Below, piece after piece: positions 12,368-26,074 of a stretch of 64,000 nt of DNA. The notes beneath the pieces were generated by a model. It saw only the letters and a list, made by a program, of their open reading frames with translations. It ran no database searches and had not been told where the DNA came from. The stretch is from contig JAYJMM010000114.1 of the NCBI GenBank assembly GCA_037349105.1, forward strand, positions 6,377,501 through 6,441,500, written 5' to 3'. This stretch comes from Limnomonas spitsbergensis (lineage: Eukaryota; Chlorophyta; Chlorophyceae; Chlamydomonadales). The number at the start of each line of letters is the position of its first letter. The stretch's first letter is position 1. The position numbers were made by a program, and so were the translations under genes.

Positions 12368-14173
12368 GTACCCAATAACTCCCGGGGTCCATCCTGATGC
12401 CCTTTGACTCAGATCCCTCCATAACAAGGACCATGCTGCTGCAAAATCCAACCAGTCAGGGTCCAGCCACCCTCCCGTACCCCCCGTGCTCTCCTAGACT
12501 CTCCACCATACCCTACAGCCTGGCCCACAACCCTGGGTCCTGAGATCTCCAGTATTCCCCTCAATCCTGTATTTAAAACCCTCCAGCCTTGCCCTCAACC
12601 CTGGATCCAAAACACTACAGCCTTGCCCTCAACCCTGGGCCCTTATCCCTGCCCTGGCTTTTACACCCACATGCCTGGCCTACAACCCAGGGTCCAAAAC
12701 CCTCCTGCCTTGCCCTCAATCTTGGATCCAAAACCCTCCAGCCTTGCCCTCAACCCTGGGTCTTTAACCCTGCCCTGGCTTTTACACCCACATGCCTGGC
12801 CCACAACCCTGGGTCCTGAGATCTCCAGTATTCCCCTCAATCCTGTATTTAAAACCCTCCAGCCTTGCCCTCAACCCTGGATCCAAGACCCTCCAGCCTT
12901 GCCCTCAACCCTGGGTCCTTAACCCTGCCCTGGCTTTTACACCCACATGCCTGGCCCACAACCCTGGGTCTTGAGATCTCCAGTATTCCCCTCAATCCTG
13001 TATTTAAAACCCTCCAGCCTTGCCCTCAATCTTGGATCCAAAACCCTCCAGCCTTGCCCTCAACCCTGGGTCCTTAACCCTGCCCTGGCTTTTACACCCA
13101 CATGCCTGGCCCACAACCCTGGGTCCTGAGATCTCCAGTATTCCCCTCAATCCTGTATTTAAAACCCTCCAGCCTTGCCCTCAACCATGGATCCAAGACC
13201 CTCCAGCCTTGCCCTCAACCCTGGGTCCTTAACCCTGCCCTGGCTTTTACACCCACATGCCTGGCCCACAACCCTGGGTCCTGAGATCTCCAGTATTCCC
13301 CTCAATCCTGTATCCAAAACCCTCCAGTCTTGCCCTCAACCATGGATCCAAAACCCTCCAGCCTTGCCCTCAACCATGGGCCCTTATCCCTGCCCTGGCT
13401 TTTACACCCACATGCCTGGCCCACAACCCAGGGTCCAAAAACCCTCCTGCCTTGCCCTCAATCTTGGATCCAAAACCCTCCAGCCTTGCCCTCAACCCTG
13501 GGTCCTTAACCCTGCCCTGGCTTTTACACCAACATGCCTGGCACACAACCCTGGGTCCTGAGATCTCCAGTATTCCCCTCAATCTTGTATTTAGAACCCT
13601 CCAGCCTTGCCCTCAACCCTGGATCCAAGACCCTCCAGCCTTGCCCTCAACCCTGGGCCCTTATCCCTGCCCTGGCTTTTACACCGGCATGCCTGGCCCA
13701 CAACCCTGGGTCCTGAGATCTCCAGTATTCCCCTCAATCCTGTATTTAGAACCCTCCAGCCTTGCACTCAACCCTGGATCCAAGACCCTCCAGCCTTGCC
13801 CTCAACCCTGGGTCCTTAACCCTGCCCTGGCTTTTACACCCACATGCCTGGCCCACAACCCTGGGTCCTGAGATCTCCAGTATTCCCCTCAATCCTGTAT
13901 CCAAAACCCTCCAGCCTTGCCCTCAACCATGGATCCAAAACCCTCCAGCCTTGCCCTCAACCCTGGGCCCTTATCCCTGCCCTGGCTTTTACACCCACAT
14001 GCCTGGCCCACAACCCTGGGTTCAAAACCCTCCTGCCTTGCCCTCAATCTTGGATCCAAAACCCTCCAGCCTTGCCCTCAACCCTGGATCCAAAACCCCC
14101 CAGCCTTGCCCTCGACCCTGGGTCCTTAACCCTGCCCTGGCTTTTACACCCACATATCTTTCCCCCCCTTCAG

Positions 14174-14268
14174 ATGTTTGCGGTGGCTGGGGAGCTGGGA
14201 GAGATGAGCGAAAGGGGAGTGGAGGGCACGGCGCAACATGGGCACCAACATCCCTGCGACACAAGCAG
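14174..14268 (+). other. Exon-like spacer core 7 (type T)
   Basis: 1,901 bp after core 6, matching the spacing of cores 4 and 5; last copy with ACATATCTTTC upstream. Confidence 0.4.
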
Positions 14269-17091
14269 GTACCCAATAACTCCCGGGGTCCATCCTGATG
14301 CCCTTTGACTCAGATCCCTCCATAACAAGGACCATGCTGCTGCAAAATCCAACCAGTCAGGGTCCAGCCACCCTCCCGTACCCCCCGTGCTCTCCTAGAC
14401 TCTCCACCATACCCTACAGCCTGGCCCACAACCCTGGGTCCTGAGATCTCCAGTATTCCCCTCAATCCTGTATTTAAAACCCTCCAGCCTTGCCCTCAAC
14501 CCTGGATCCAAAACACTACAGCCTTGCCCTCAACCCTGGGCCCTTATCCCTGCCCTGGCTTTTACACCCACATGCCTGGCCTACAACCCAGGGTCCAAAA
14601 CCCTCCTGCCTTGCCCTCAATCTTGGATCCAAAACCCTCCAGCCTTGCCCTCAACCCTGGGTCTTTAACCCTGCCCTGGCTTTTACACCCACATGCCTGG
14701 CCCACAACCCTGGGTCCTGAGATCTCCAGTATTCCCCTCAATCCTGTATTTAAAACCCTCCAGCCTTGCCCTCAACCCTGGATCCAAGACCCTCCAGCCT
14801 TGCCCTCAACCCTGGGTCCTTAACCCTGCCCTGGCTTTTACACCCACATGCCTGGCCCACAACCCTGGGTCTTGAGATCTCCAGTATTCCCCTCAATCCT
14901 GTATTTAAAACCCTCCAGCCTTGCCCTCAATCTTGGATCCAAAACCCTCCAGCCTTGCCCTCAACCCTGGGTCCTTAACCCTGCCCTGGCTTTTACACCC
15001 ACATGCCTGGCCCACAACCCTGGGTCCTGAGATCTCCAGTATTCCCCTCAATCCTGTATTTAAAACCCTCCAGCCTTGCCCTCAACCATGGATCCAAGAC
15101 CCTCCAGCCTTGCCCTCAACCCTGGGTCCTTAACCCTGCCCTGGCTTTTACACCCACATGCCTGGCCCACAACCCTGGGTCCTGAGATCTCCAGTATTCC
15201 CCTCAATCCTGTATCCAAAACCCTCCAGCCTTGCCCTCAACCATGGATCCAAAACCCTCCAGCCTTGCCCTCAACCATGGGCCCTTATCCCTGCCCTGGC
15301 TTTTACACCCACATGCCTGGCCCACAACCCAGGGTCCAAAAACCCTCCTGCCTTGCCCTCAATCTTGGATCCAAAACCCTCCAGCCTTGCCCTCAACCCT
15401 GGGTCCTTAACCCTGCCCTGGCTTTTACACCAACATGCCTGGCACACAACCCTGGGTCCTGAGATCTCCAGTATTCCCCTCAATCTTGTATTTAGAACCC
15501 TCCAGCCTTGCCCTCAACCCTGGATCCAAGACCCTCCAGCCTTGCCCTCAACCCTGGGCCCTTATCCCTGCCCTGGCTTTTACACCGACATGCCTGGCCC
15601 ACAACCCTGGGTCCTGAGATCTCCAGTATTCCCCTCAATCTTGTATCCAAAACCCTCCAGCCTTGCCCTCAACCATGGATCCAAAACCCTCCAGCCTTGC
15701 CCTCAACCCTGGGCCCTTATCCCTGCCCTGGCTTTTACACCCACATGCCTGGCCCACAACCCTGGGTTCAAAACCCTCCTGCCTTGCCCTCAATCTTGGA
15801 TCCAAAACCCTCCAGCCTTGCCCTCAACCCTGGATCCAAAACCCTCCAGCCTTGCCCTCGACCCTGGGTCCTTAACCCTGCCCTGGCTTTTACACCGACA
15901 TGCCTGGCCCACAACCCTGGGTCCTGAGATCTCCAGTATTCCCCTCAATCCTGTATTTAAAACCCTTCAGCCTTGCCCTCAATCTTGGATCCAAAACCTT
16001 CCAGCCTTGCCCTCGACCTTGGGTCCTTAACCCTGCCCTGGCTTTTACACCCACATGCCTGGCCCACAACCCTGGGTCCTGAGATCTCCAGTATTCCCCT
16101 CAATCCTGTATTTAGAACCCTCCAGCCTTGCCCTCAACCCTGGGTCCTTAACCCTGCCCTGGCTTTTACACCCACATGCCTGGCCCACAACCCTGGGTCC
16201 TGAGATCTCCAGTATTCCCCTCAATCCTGTATCCAAAACCCTCCAGCCTTGCCCTCAACCCTGGATCCAAAACCCTACAGCCTTGCCCTCAACCCTGGGC
16301 CCTTAACCCTGCCCTGGCTTTTACACCCACATGCCTGGCCCACAACCCTGGGTCCTGAGATCTCCAGTATTCCCCTCAATCCTGTATTTAAAACCCTCCA
16401 GCCTTGCCCTCAACCCTGGATTCAAAACCCTACAGCCTTGCCCTCAACCCTGGGCCCTTATCCCTGCCCTGGCTTTTACACCCACATGCCTGGCCCACAA
16501 CCCTGGGTTAAAAACCCTCCTGCCTTGCCCTCAATCTTGGATCCAAAACCCTCCAGCCTTGCCCTCAACCCTGGGTCCTTAACCCTGCCCTGGCTTTTAC
16601 ACCCACATGCCTGGCCCACAACCCTGGGTCCTGAGATCTCCAGTATTCCCCTCAATCCTGTATTTAAAACCCTCCAGCCTTGCCCTCAACCCTGGATCCA
16701 AGACCATCCAGCCTTGCCCTCAACCCTGGGTCCTTAACCCTGCCCTGGCTTTTACACCCACATGCCTGGCCCACAACCCTGGGTCCTGAGATCTCCAGTA
16801 TTCCCCTCAATCCTGTATCCAAAACCCTCCAGCCTTGCCCTCAACCATGGATCCAAAACCTTCCAGCCTTGCCCTCAACCCTGGGCCCTTATCCCTGCCC
16901 TGGCTTTTACACCCACATGCCTGGCCCACAACCCTGGGTTCAAAACCCTCCTGCCTTGCCCTCAATCTTGGATCCAAAACCCTCCAGCCTTGCCCTCAAC
17001 CCTGGATCCAAAACCCTCCAGCCTTGCCCTCGACCCTAGGTCCTTATCCATGCCCTGGCTTTTACACCCACATGCCTTTCCCCCCCTTCAG

Positions 17092-17186
17092 ATGTTTGCG
17101 GTGGCTGGGGAGCTGGGAGAGATGAGCGAAAGGGGAGTGGAGGGCACGGCGCAACATGGGCACCAACATCCCTGCGACACAAGCAG
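17092..17186 (+). other. Exon-like spacer core 8 (type A)
   Basis: 2,918 bp after core 7. First member of the recurring A-T pairs; its T partner starts 962 bp later. Confidence 0.4.
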
Positions 17187-18053
17187 GTACCCAATAACTC
17201 CCGGGGTCCATCCAGATGCCCTTAGACTCAGATCCCTCCATAACAAGGACCATGCTGCTGCAAAATCCAACCAGTCAGGGTCCAGCCACCCTCCCGTACC
17301 CCCCGTGCTCTCCTAGACTCTCCACCATACCCTACAGCCTGGCCTCTCCACCATACCCTCCTGCCTTGCCCTCAATCTTGGGCCCTTATCCCTGCCCTGG
17401 CTTTTACACCCACATGCCTGGCCTACAACCCAGGGTCCAAAACCCTCCTGCCTTGCCCTCAATCTTGGAACCAAAACCCTCCAGCCTTGCCCTCAACCCT
17501 GGGTCCAAAACCCTCCAGCCTTGCCCTCAACCCTGGGCCCTTAACCCTGCCCTGGCTTTTACACCCACATGCCTGGCCCACAACCCTGGGTCCTGAGATC
17601 TCTAGTATTCCCCTCAATCCTGTATTTAGAACCCTCCAGCCTTGCACTCAACCCTGGATCCAAGACCCTCCAGCCTTGCCCTCAACCCTGGGTCCTTAAC
17701 CCTGCCCTGGCTTTTACACCCACATGCCTAGCCCACAACCCTGGGTCCTGAGATCTCCAGTATTCCCCTCAATCCTGTATCCAAAACCCTCCAGCCTTGC
17801 CCTCAACCATGGATCCAAAACCCTCCAGCCTTGCCCTCAACCCTGGGCCCTTATCCCTGCCCTGGCTTTTACACCCACATGCCTGGCCCACAACCCTGGG
17901 TTCAAAACCCTCCTGCCTTGCCCTCAATCTTGGATCCAAAACCCTCCAGCCTTGCCCTCAACCCTGGATCCAAAACCCCCCAGCCTTGCCCTCGACCCTT
18001 GGTCCTTAACCCTGCCCTGGCTTTTACACCCACATGCCTTTCCCCCCCTTCAG

Positions 18054-18148
18054 ATGTTTGCGGTGGCTGGGGAGCTGGGAGAGATGAGCGAAAGGGGAGT
18101 GGAGGGCACGGCGCAACATGGGCACCAACATCCCTGCGACACAAGCAG
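18054..18148 (+). other. Exon-like spacer core 9 (type T)
   Basis: 962 bp after core 8. The upstream satellite now reads ACATGCCTTTC, as in all later copies. Confidence 0.4.
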
Positions 18149-20229
18149 GTACCCAATAACTCCCGGGGTCCATCCTGATGCCCTTTGACTCAGATCCCTC
18201 CATAACAAGGACCATGCTGCTGCAAAATCCAACCAGTCAGGGTCCAGCCACCCTCCCGTACCCCCCGTGCTCTCCTAGACTCTCCACCATACCCTACAGC
18301 CTGGCCCACAACCCTGGGTCCTGAGATCTCCAGTATTCCCCTCAATCCTGTATTTAAAACCCTCCAGCCTTGCCCTCAACCCTGGATCCAAAACCCTACA
18401 GCCTTGCCCTCAACCCTGGGCCCTTATCCCTGCCCTGGCTTTTACACCCACATGCCTGGCCTACAACCCAGGGTCCAAAACCCTCCTGCCTTGCCCTCAA
18501 TCTTGGATCCAAAACCCTCCAGCCTTGCCCTCAACCCTGGGTCTTTAACCCTGCCCTGGCTTTTACACCCACATGCCTGGCCCACAACCCTGGGTCTTGA
18601 GATCTCCAGTATTCCCCTCAATCCTGTATTTAAAACCCTCCAGCCTTGCCCTCAATCTTGGATCCAAAACCCTCCAGCCTTGCCCTCAACCCTGGGTCCT
18701 TAACCCTGCCCTGGCTTTTACACCCACATGCCTGGCCCACAACCCTGGGTCCTGAGATCTCCAGTATTCCCCTCAATCCTGTATTTAAAACCCTCCAGCC
18801 TTGCCCTCAACCATGGATCCAAGACCCTCCAGCCTTGCCCTCAACCCTGGGTCCTTAACCCTGCCCTGGCTTTTACACCCACATGCCTGGCCCACAACCC
18901 TGGGTCCTGAGATCTCCAGTATTCCCCTCAATCCTGTATCCAAAACCCTCCAGCCTTGCCCTCAACCATGGATCCAAAACCCTCCAGCCTTGCCCTCAAC
19001 CATGGGCCCTTATCCCTGCCCTGGCTTTTACACCCACATGCCTGGCCCACAACCTAGGGTCCAAAACCCTCATGCCTTGCCCTCAATCTTGGATCCAAAA
19101 CCCTCCAGCCTTGCCCTCAACCCTGGGTCCTTAACCCTGCCCTGGCTTTTACACCAACATGCCTGGCACACAACCCTGGGTCCTGAGATCTCCAGTATTC
19201 CCCTCAATCTTGTATTTAAAACCCTCCTGCCTTGCCCTAAATCTTGGATCCAAAACCCTCCAGCCTTGCCCTCAACCCTGGGTCCTTAACCCTGCCCTGG
19301 CTTTTACACCCACATGCCTGGCCCACAACCCTAGGTCCTGAGATCTCCAGTATTCCCCTCAATCCTGTATTTAGAACCCTCCAGCCTTGCCCTCAACCCT
19401 GGATCCAAGACCCTCCAGCCTTGCCCTCAACCCTGGGTCCTTAACCCTGCCCTGGCTTTTACACCGACATGCCTGGCCCACAACCCTGGGTCCTGAGATC
19501 TCCAGTATTCCCCTCAATCCTGTATCCAAAACCCTCCAGCCTTGCCCTCAACCATGGATCCAAAACCCTCCAGCCTTGCCCTCAACCCTGGGCCCTTATC
19601 CCTGCCCTGGCTTTTACACCCACATGCCTGGCCCACAACCCTGGGTTCAAAACCCTCCTGCCTTGCCCTCAATCTTGGATCCAAAACCCTCCAGCCTTGC
19701 CCTCAACCCTGGATCCAAAACCCTCCAGCCTTGCCCTCGACCCTGGGTCCTTAACCCTGCCCTGGCTTTTACACCCACATGCCTGGCCCACAACCCTGGG
19801 TCCTGAGATCTCCAGTATTCCCCTCAATCCTGTATTTAAAACCCTCCAGCCTTGCCCTCAACCCTGGATCCAAAACCCTACAGCCTTGCCCTCAACCCTG
19901 GGCCCTTATCCCTGCCCTGGCTTTTACACCCACATGCCTGGCCCACAACCCTGGGTTCAAAACCCTCCTGCCTTGCCCTCAATCTTGGATCCAAAACCCT
20001 CCAGCCTTGCCCTCAACCCTGGGTCCTTAACCCTGCCCTGGCTTTTACACCCACATGCCTGGCCCACAACCCTGGGTTCAAAACCCTCCTGCCTTGCCCT
20101 CAATCTTGGATCCAAAACCCTCCAGCCTTGCCCTCAACCCTGGATCTAAAACCCTCCAGCCTTGCCCTCGACCCTAGGTCCTTATCCCTGCCCTGGCTTT
20201 TACACCCACATGCCTTTCCCCCCCTTCAG

Positions 20230-20324
20230 ATGTTTGCGGTGGCTGGGGAGCTGGGAGAGATGAGCGAAAGGGGAGTGGAGGGCACGGCGCAACATGGGCA
20301 CCAACATCCCTGCGACACAAGCAG
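20230..20324 (+). other. Exon-like spacer core 10 (type A, 1-bp tail deletion)
   Basis: 2,176 bp after core 9. The tail has GATCCTCC instead of GATCCCTCC. First spacer of the three 2,395-bp cycles. Confidence 0.4.
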
Positions 20325-21189
20325 GTACCCAATAACTCCCGGGGTCCATCCAGATGCCCTTAGACTCAGATCCTCCATAACAAGGACCATGCTGCTGCAA
20401 AATCCAACCAGTCAGGGTCCAGCCACCCTCCCGTACCCCCCGTGCTCTCCTAGACTCTCCACCATACCCTACAGCCTGGCCTCTCCACCATACCCTCCTG
20501 CCTTGCCCTCAATCTTGGGCCCTTATCCCTGCCCTGGCTTTTACACCCACATGCCTGGCCTACAACCCAGGGTCCAAAACCCTCCTGCCTTGCCCTCAAT
20601 CTTGGAACCAAAACCCTCCAGCCTTGCCCTCAACCCTGGGCCAAAACCCTCCAGCCTTGCCCTCAACCCTGGGTCCTTAACCCTGCCCTGGCTTTTACAC
20701 CCACATGCCTGGCCCACAACCCTGGGTCCTGAGATCTCCAGTATTCCCCTCAATCCTGTATTTAGAACCCTCCAGCCTTGCACTCAACCCTGGATCCAAG
20801 ACCCTCCAGCCTTGCCCTTAACCCTGGGTCCTTAACCCTGCCCTGGCTTTTACACCCACATGCCTAGCCCACAACCCTGGGTCCTGAGATTCTCAGTATT
20901 CCCCTCAATCCTGTATCCAAAACCCTCCAGCCTTGCCCTCAACCATGGATCCAAAACCCTCCAGCCTTGCCCTCAACCCTGGGCCCTTATCCCTGCCCTG
21001 GCTTTTACACCCACATGCCTGGCCCACAACCCTGGGTTCAAAACCCTCCTGCCTTGCCCTCAATCTTGGATCCAAAACCCTCCAGCCTTGCCCTCAACCC
21101 TGGATCCAAAACCCCCCAGCCTTGCCCTCGACCCTTGGTCCTTAACCCTGCCCTGGCTTTTACACCCACATGCCTTTCCCCCCCTTCAG

Positions 21190-21284
21190 ATGTTTGCGGT
21201 GGCTGGGGAGCTGGGAGAGATGAGCGAAAGGGGAGTGGAGGGCACGGCGCAACATGGGCACCAACATCCCTGCGACACAAGCAG
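21190..21284 (+). other. Exon-like spacer core 11 (type T)
   Basis: 960 bp after core 10; core unchanged. Confidence 0.4.
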
Positions 21285-22624
21285 GTACCCAATAACTCCC
21301 GGGGTCCATCCTGATGCCCTTTGACTCAGATCCCTCCATAACAAGGACCATGCTGCTGCAAAATCCAACCAGTCAGGGTCCAGCCACCCTCCCGTACCCC
21401 CCGTGCTCTCCTAGACTCTCCACCATACCCTACAGCCTGGCCCACAACCCTGGGTCCTGAGATCTCCAGTATTCCCCTCAATCCTGTATTTAAAACCCTC
21501 CAGCCTTGCCCTCAACCCTGGATCCAAAACCCTACAGCCTTGCCCTCAACCCTGGGCCCTTATCCCTGCCCTGGCTTTTACACCCACATGCCTGGCCTAC
21601 AACCCAGGGTCCAAAACCCTCCTGCCTTGCCCTCAATCTTGGATCCAAAACCCTCCAGCCTTGCCCTCAACCCTGGGTCTTTAACCCTGCCCTGGCTTTT
21701 ACACCCACATGCCTGGCCCACAACCCTGGGTCCTGAGATCTCCAGTATTCCCCTCAATCCTGTATTTAAAACCCTCCAGCCTTGCCCTCAACCCTGGATC
21801 CAAGACCCTCCAGCCTTGCCCTCAACCCTGGGTCCTTAACCCTGCCCTGGCTTTTACACCCACATGCCTGGCCCACAACCCTGGGTCTTGAGATCTCCAG
21901 TATTCCCCTCAATCCTGTATTTAAAACCCTCCAGCCTTGCCCTCAATCTTGGATCCAAAACCCTCCAGCCTTGCCCTCAACCCTGGGTCCTTAACCCTGC
22001 CCTGGCTTTTACACCCACATGCCTGGCCCACAACCCTGGGTCCTGAGATCTCCAGTATTCCCCTCAATCCTGTATTTAAAACCCTCCAGCCTTGCCCTCA
22101 ACCATGGATCCAAGACCCTCCAGCCTTGCCCTCAACCCTGGGTCCTTAACCCTGCCCTGGCTTTTACACCCACATGCCTGGCCCACAACCCTGGGTCCTG
22201 AGATCTCCAGTATTCCCCTCAATCCTGTATCCAAAACCCTCCAGCCTTGCCCTCAACCATGGATCCAAAACCCTCCAGCCTTGCCCTCAACCCTGGGCCC
22301 TTATCCCTGCCCTGGCTTTTACACCCACATGCCTGGCCCACAACCCTGGGTTCAAAACCCTCCTGCCTTGCCCTCAATCTTGGATCCAAAACCCTCCAGC
22401 CTTGCCCTCAACCCTGGGTCCTTAACCCTGCCCTGGCTTTTACACCCACATGCCTGGCCCACAACCCTGGGTTCAAAACCCTCCTGCCTTGCCCTCAATC
22501 TTGGATCCAAAACCCTCCAGCCTTGCCCTCAACCCTGGATCTAAAACCCTCCAGCCTTGCCATCGACCCTAGGTCCTTATCCCTGCCCTGGCTTTTACAC
22601 CCACATGCCTTTCCCCCCCTTCAG

Positions 22625-22719
22625 ATGTTTGCGGTGGCTGGGGAGCTGGGAGAGATGAGCGAAAGGGGAGTGGAGGGCACGGCGCAACATGGGCACCAAC
22701 ATCCCTGCGACACAAGCAG
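22625..22719 (+). other. Exon-like spacer core 12 (type A, 1-bp tail deletion)
   Basis: 2,395 bp after core 10, carrying the same tail deletion. Confidence 0.4.
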
Positions 22720-23584
22720 GTACCCAATAACTCCCGGGGTCCATCCAGATGCCCTTAGACTCAGATCCTCCATAACAAGGACCATGCTGCTGCAAAATCC
22801 AACCAGTCAGGGTCCAGCCACCCTCCCGTACCCCCCGTGCTCTCCTAGACTCTCCACCATACCCTACAGCCTGGCCTCTCCACCATACCCTCCTGCCTTG
22901 CCCTCAATCTTGGGCCCTTATCCCTGCCCTGGCTTTTACACCCACATGCCTGGCCTACAACCCAGGGTCCAAAACCCTCCTGCCTTGCCCTCAATCTTGG
23001 AACCAAAACCCTCCAGCCTTGCCCTCAACCCTGGGCCAAAACCCTCCAGCCTTGCCCTCAACCCTGGGTCCTTAACCCTGCCCTGGCTTTTACACCCACA
23101 TGCCTGGCCCACAACCCTGGGTCCTGAGATCTCCAGTATTCCCCTCAATCCTGTATTTAGAACCCTCCAGCCTTGCACTCAACCCTGGATCCAAGACCCT
23201 CCAGCCTTGCCCTTAACCCTGGGTCCTTAACCCTGCCCTGGCTTTTACACCCACATGCCTAGCCCACAACCCTGGGTCCTGAGATTCTCAGTATTCCCCT
23301 CAATCCTGTATCCAAAACCCTCCAGCCTTGCCCTCAACCATGGATCCAAAACCCTCCAGCCTTGCCCTCAACCCTGGGCCCTTATCCCTGCCCTGGCTTT
23401 TACACCCACATGCCTGGCCCACAACCCTGGGTTCTAAACCCTCCTGCCTTGCCCTCAATCTTGGATCCAAAACCCTCCAGCCTTGCCCTCAACCCTGGAT
23501 CCAAAACCCCCCAGCCTTGCCCTCGACCCTTGGTCCTTAACCCTGCCCTGGCTTTTACACCCACATGCCTTTCCCCCCCTTCAG

Positions 23585-23679
23585 ATGTTTGCGGTGGCTG
23601 GGGAGCTGGGAGAGATGAGCGAAAGGGGAGTGGAGGGCACGGCGCAACATGGGCACCAACATCCCTGCGACACAAGCAG
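23585..23679 (+). other. Exon-like spacer core 13 (type T)
   Basis: 960 bp after core 12. It lies at the left boundary of the 15,359-bp duplication. Confidence 0.4.
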
Positions 23680-25019
23680 GTACCCAATAACTCCCGGGGT
23701 CCATCCTGATGCCCTTTGACTCAGATCCCTCCATAACAAGGACCATGCTGCTGCAAAATCCAACCAGTCAGGGTCCAGCCACCCTCCCGTACCCCCCGTG
23801 CTCTCCTAGACTCTCCACCATACCCTACAGCCTGGCCCACAACCCTGGGTCCTGAGATCTCCAGTATTCCCCTCAATCCTGTATTTAAAACCCTCCAGCC
23901 TTGCCCTCAACCCTGGATCCAAAACCCTACAGCCTTGCCCTCAACCCTGGGCCCTTATCCCTGCCCTGGCTTTTACACCCACATGCCTGGCCTACAACCC
24001 AGGGTCCAAAACCCTCCTGCCTTGCCCTCAATCTTGGATCCAAAACCCTCCAGCCTTGCCCTCAACCCTGGGTCTTTAACCCTGCCCTGGCTTTTACACC
24101 CACATGCCTGGCCCACAACCCTGGGTCCTGAGATCTCCAGTATTCCCCTCAATCCTGTATTTAAAACCCTCCAGCCTTGCCCTCAACCCTGGATCCAAGA
24201 CCCTCCAGCCTTGCCCTCAACCCTGGGTCCTTAACCCTGCCCTGGCTTTTACACCCACATGCCTGGCCCACAACCCTGGGTCTTGAGATCTCCAGTATTC
24301 CCCTCAATCCTGTATTTAAAACCCTCCAGCCTTGCCCTCAATCTTGGATCCAAAACCCTCCAGCCTTGCCCTCAACCCTGGGTCCTTAACCCTGCCCTGG
24401 CTTTTACACCCACATGCCTGGCCCACAACCCTGGGTCCTGAGATCTCCAGTATTCCCCTCAATCCTGTATTTAAAACCCTCCAGCCTTGCCCTCAACCAT
24501 GGATCCAAGACCCTCCAGCCTTGCCCTCAACCCTGGGTCCTTAACCCTGCCCTGGCTTTTACACCCACATGCCTGGCCCACAACCCTGGGTCCTGAGATC
24601 TCCAGTATTCCCCTCAATCCTGTATCCAAAACCCTCCAGCCTTGCCCTCAACCATGGATCCAAAACCCTCCAGCCTTGCCCTCAACCCTGGGCCCTTATC
24701 CCTGCCCTGGCTTTTACACCCACATGCCTGGCCCACAACCCTGGGTTCAAAACCCTCCTGCCTTGCCCTCAATCTTGGATCCAAAACCCTCCAGCCTTGC
24801 CCTCAACCCTGGGTCCTTAACCCTGCCCTGGCTTTTACACCCACATGCCTGGCCCACAACCCTGGGTTCAAAACCCTCCTGCCTTGCCCTCAATCTTGGA
24901 TCCAAAACCCTCCAGCCTTGCCCTCAACCCTGGATCTAAAACCCTCCAGCCTTGCCATCGACCCTAGGTCCTTATCCCTGCCCTGGCTTTTACACCCACA
25001 TGCCTTTCCCCCCCTTCAG

Positions 25020-25114
25020 ATGTTTGCGGTGGCTGGGGAGCTGGGAGAGATGAGCGAAAGGGGAGTGGAGGGCACGGCGCAACATGGGCACCAACATCCC
25101 TGCGACACAAGCAG
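25020..25114 (+). other. Exon-like spacer core 14 (type A, 1-bp tail deletion)
   Basis: 2,395 bp after core 12; its copy in the second 15,359-bp unit is core 25. Confidence 0.4.
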
Positions 25115-25979
25115 GTACCCAATAACTCCCGGGGTCCATCCAGATGCCCTTAGACTCAGATCCTCCATAACAAGGACCATGCTGCTGCAAAATCCAACCA
25201 GTCAGGGTCCAGCCACCCTCCCGTACCCCCCGTGCTCTCCTAGACTCTCCACCATACCCTACAGCCTGGCCTCTCCACCATACCCTCCTGCCTTGCCCTC
25301 AATCTTGGGCCCTTATCCCTGCCCTGGCTTTTACACCCACATGCCTGGCCTACAACCCAGGGTCCAAAACCCTCCTGCCTTGCCCTCAATCTTGGAACCA
25401 AAACCCTCCAGCCTTGCCCTCAACCCTGGGCCAAAACCCTCCAGCCTTGCCCTCAACCCTGGGTCCTTAACCCTGCCCTGGCTTTTACACCCACATGCCT
25501 GGCCCACAACCCTGGGTCCTGAGATCTCCAGTATTCCCCTCAATCCTGTATTTAGAACCCTCCAGCCTTGCACTCAACCCTGGATCCAAGACCCTCCAGC
25601 CTTGCCCTTAACCCTGGGTCCTTAACCCTGCCCTGGCTTTTACACCCACATGCCTAGCCCACAACCCTGGGTCCTGAGATTCTCAGTATTCCCCTCAATC
25701 CTGTATCCAAAACCCTCCAGCCTTGCCCTCAACCATGGATCCAAAACCCTCCAGCCTTGCCCTCAACCCTGGGCCCTTATCCCTGCCCTGGCTTTTACAC
25801 CCACATGCCTGGCCCACAACCCTGGGTTCTAAACCCTCCTGCCTTGCCCTCAATCTTGGATCCAAAACCCTCCAGCCTTGCCCTCAACCCTGGATCCAAA
25901 ACCCCCCAGCCTTGCCCTCGACCCTTGGTCCTTAACCCTGCCCTGGCTTTTACACCCACATGCCTTTCCCCCCCTTCAG

Positions 25980-26074
25980 ATGTTTGCGGTGGCTGGGGAG
26001 CTGGGAGAGATGAGCGAAAGGGGAGTGGAGGGCACGGCGCAACATGGGCACCAACATCCCTGCGACACAAGCAG
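25980..26074 (+). other. Exon-like spacer core 15 (type T)
   Basis: 960 bp after core 14; copy partner is core 26. Confidence 0.4.

Larger units (their letters stand above)
4930..17210 (+). repeat. Higher-order repeat, ~4,819-bp period (about 2.5 copies)
   Basis: Cores 4/6, 5/7 and 6/8 are each 4,819 bp apart, and monomer starts 6262, 6335, 6417 and 6693 recur at 11081, 11154, 11236 and 11512. Left of ~10400 the offset is 4,818 because of a one-base length change. Copies differ by several substitutions (for example ATT at 12273; GACATGCCTGACC near 11512 versus CACATGCCTGGCC near 16331), so this layer is older than the 15,359-bp one. Confidence 0.75.
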
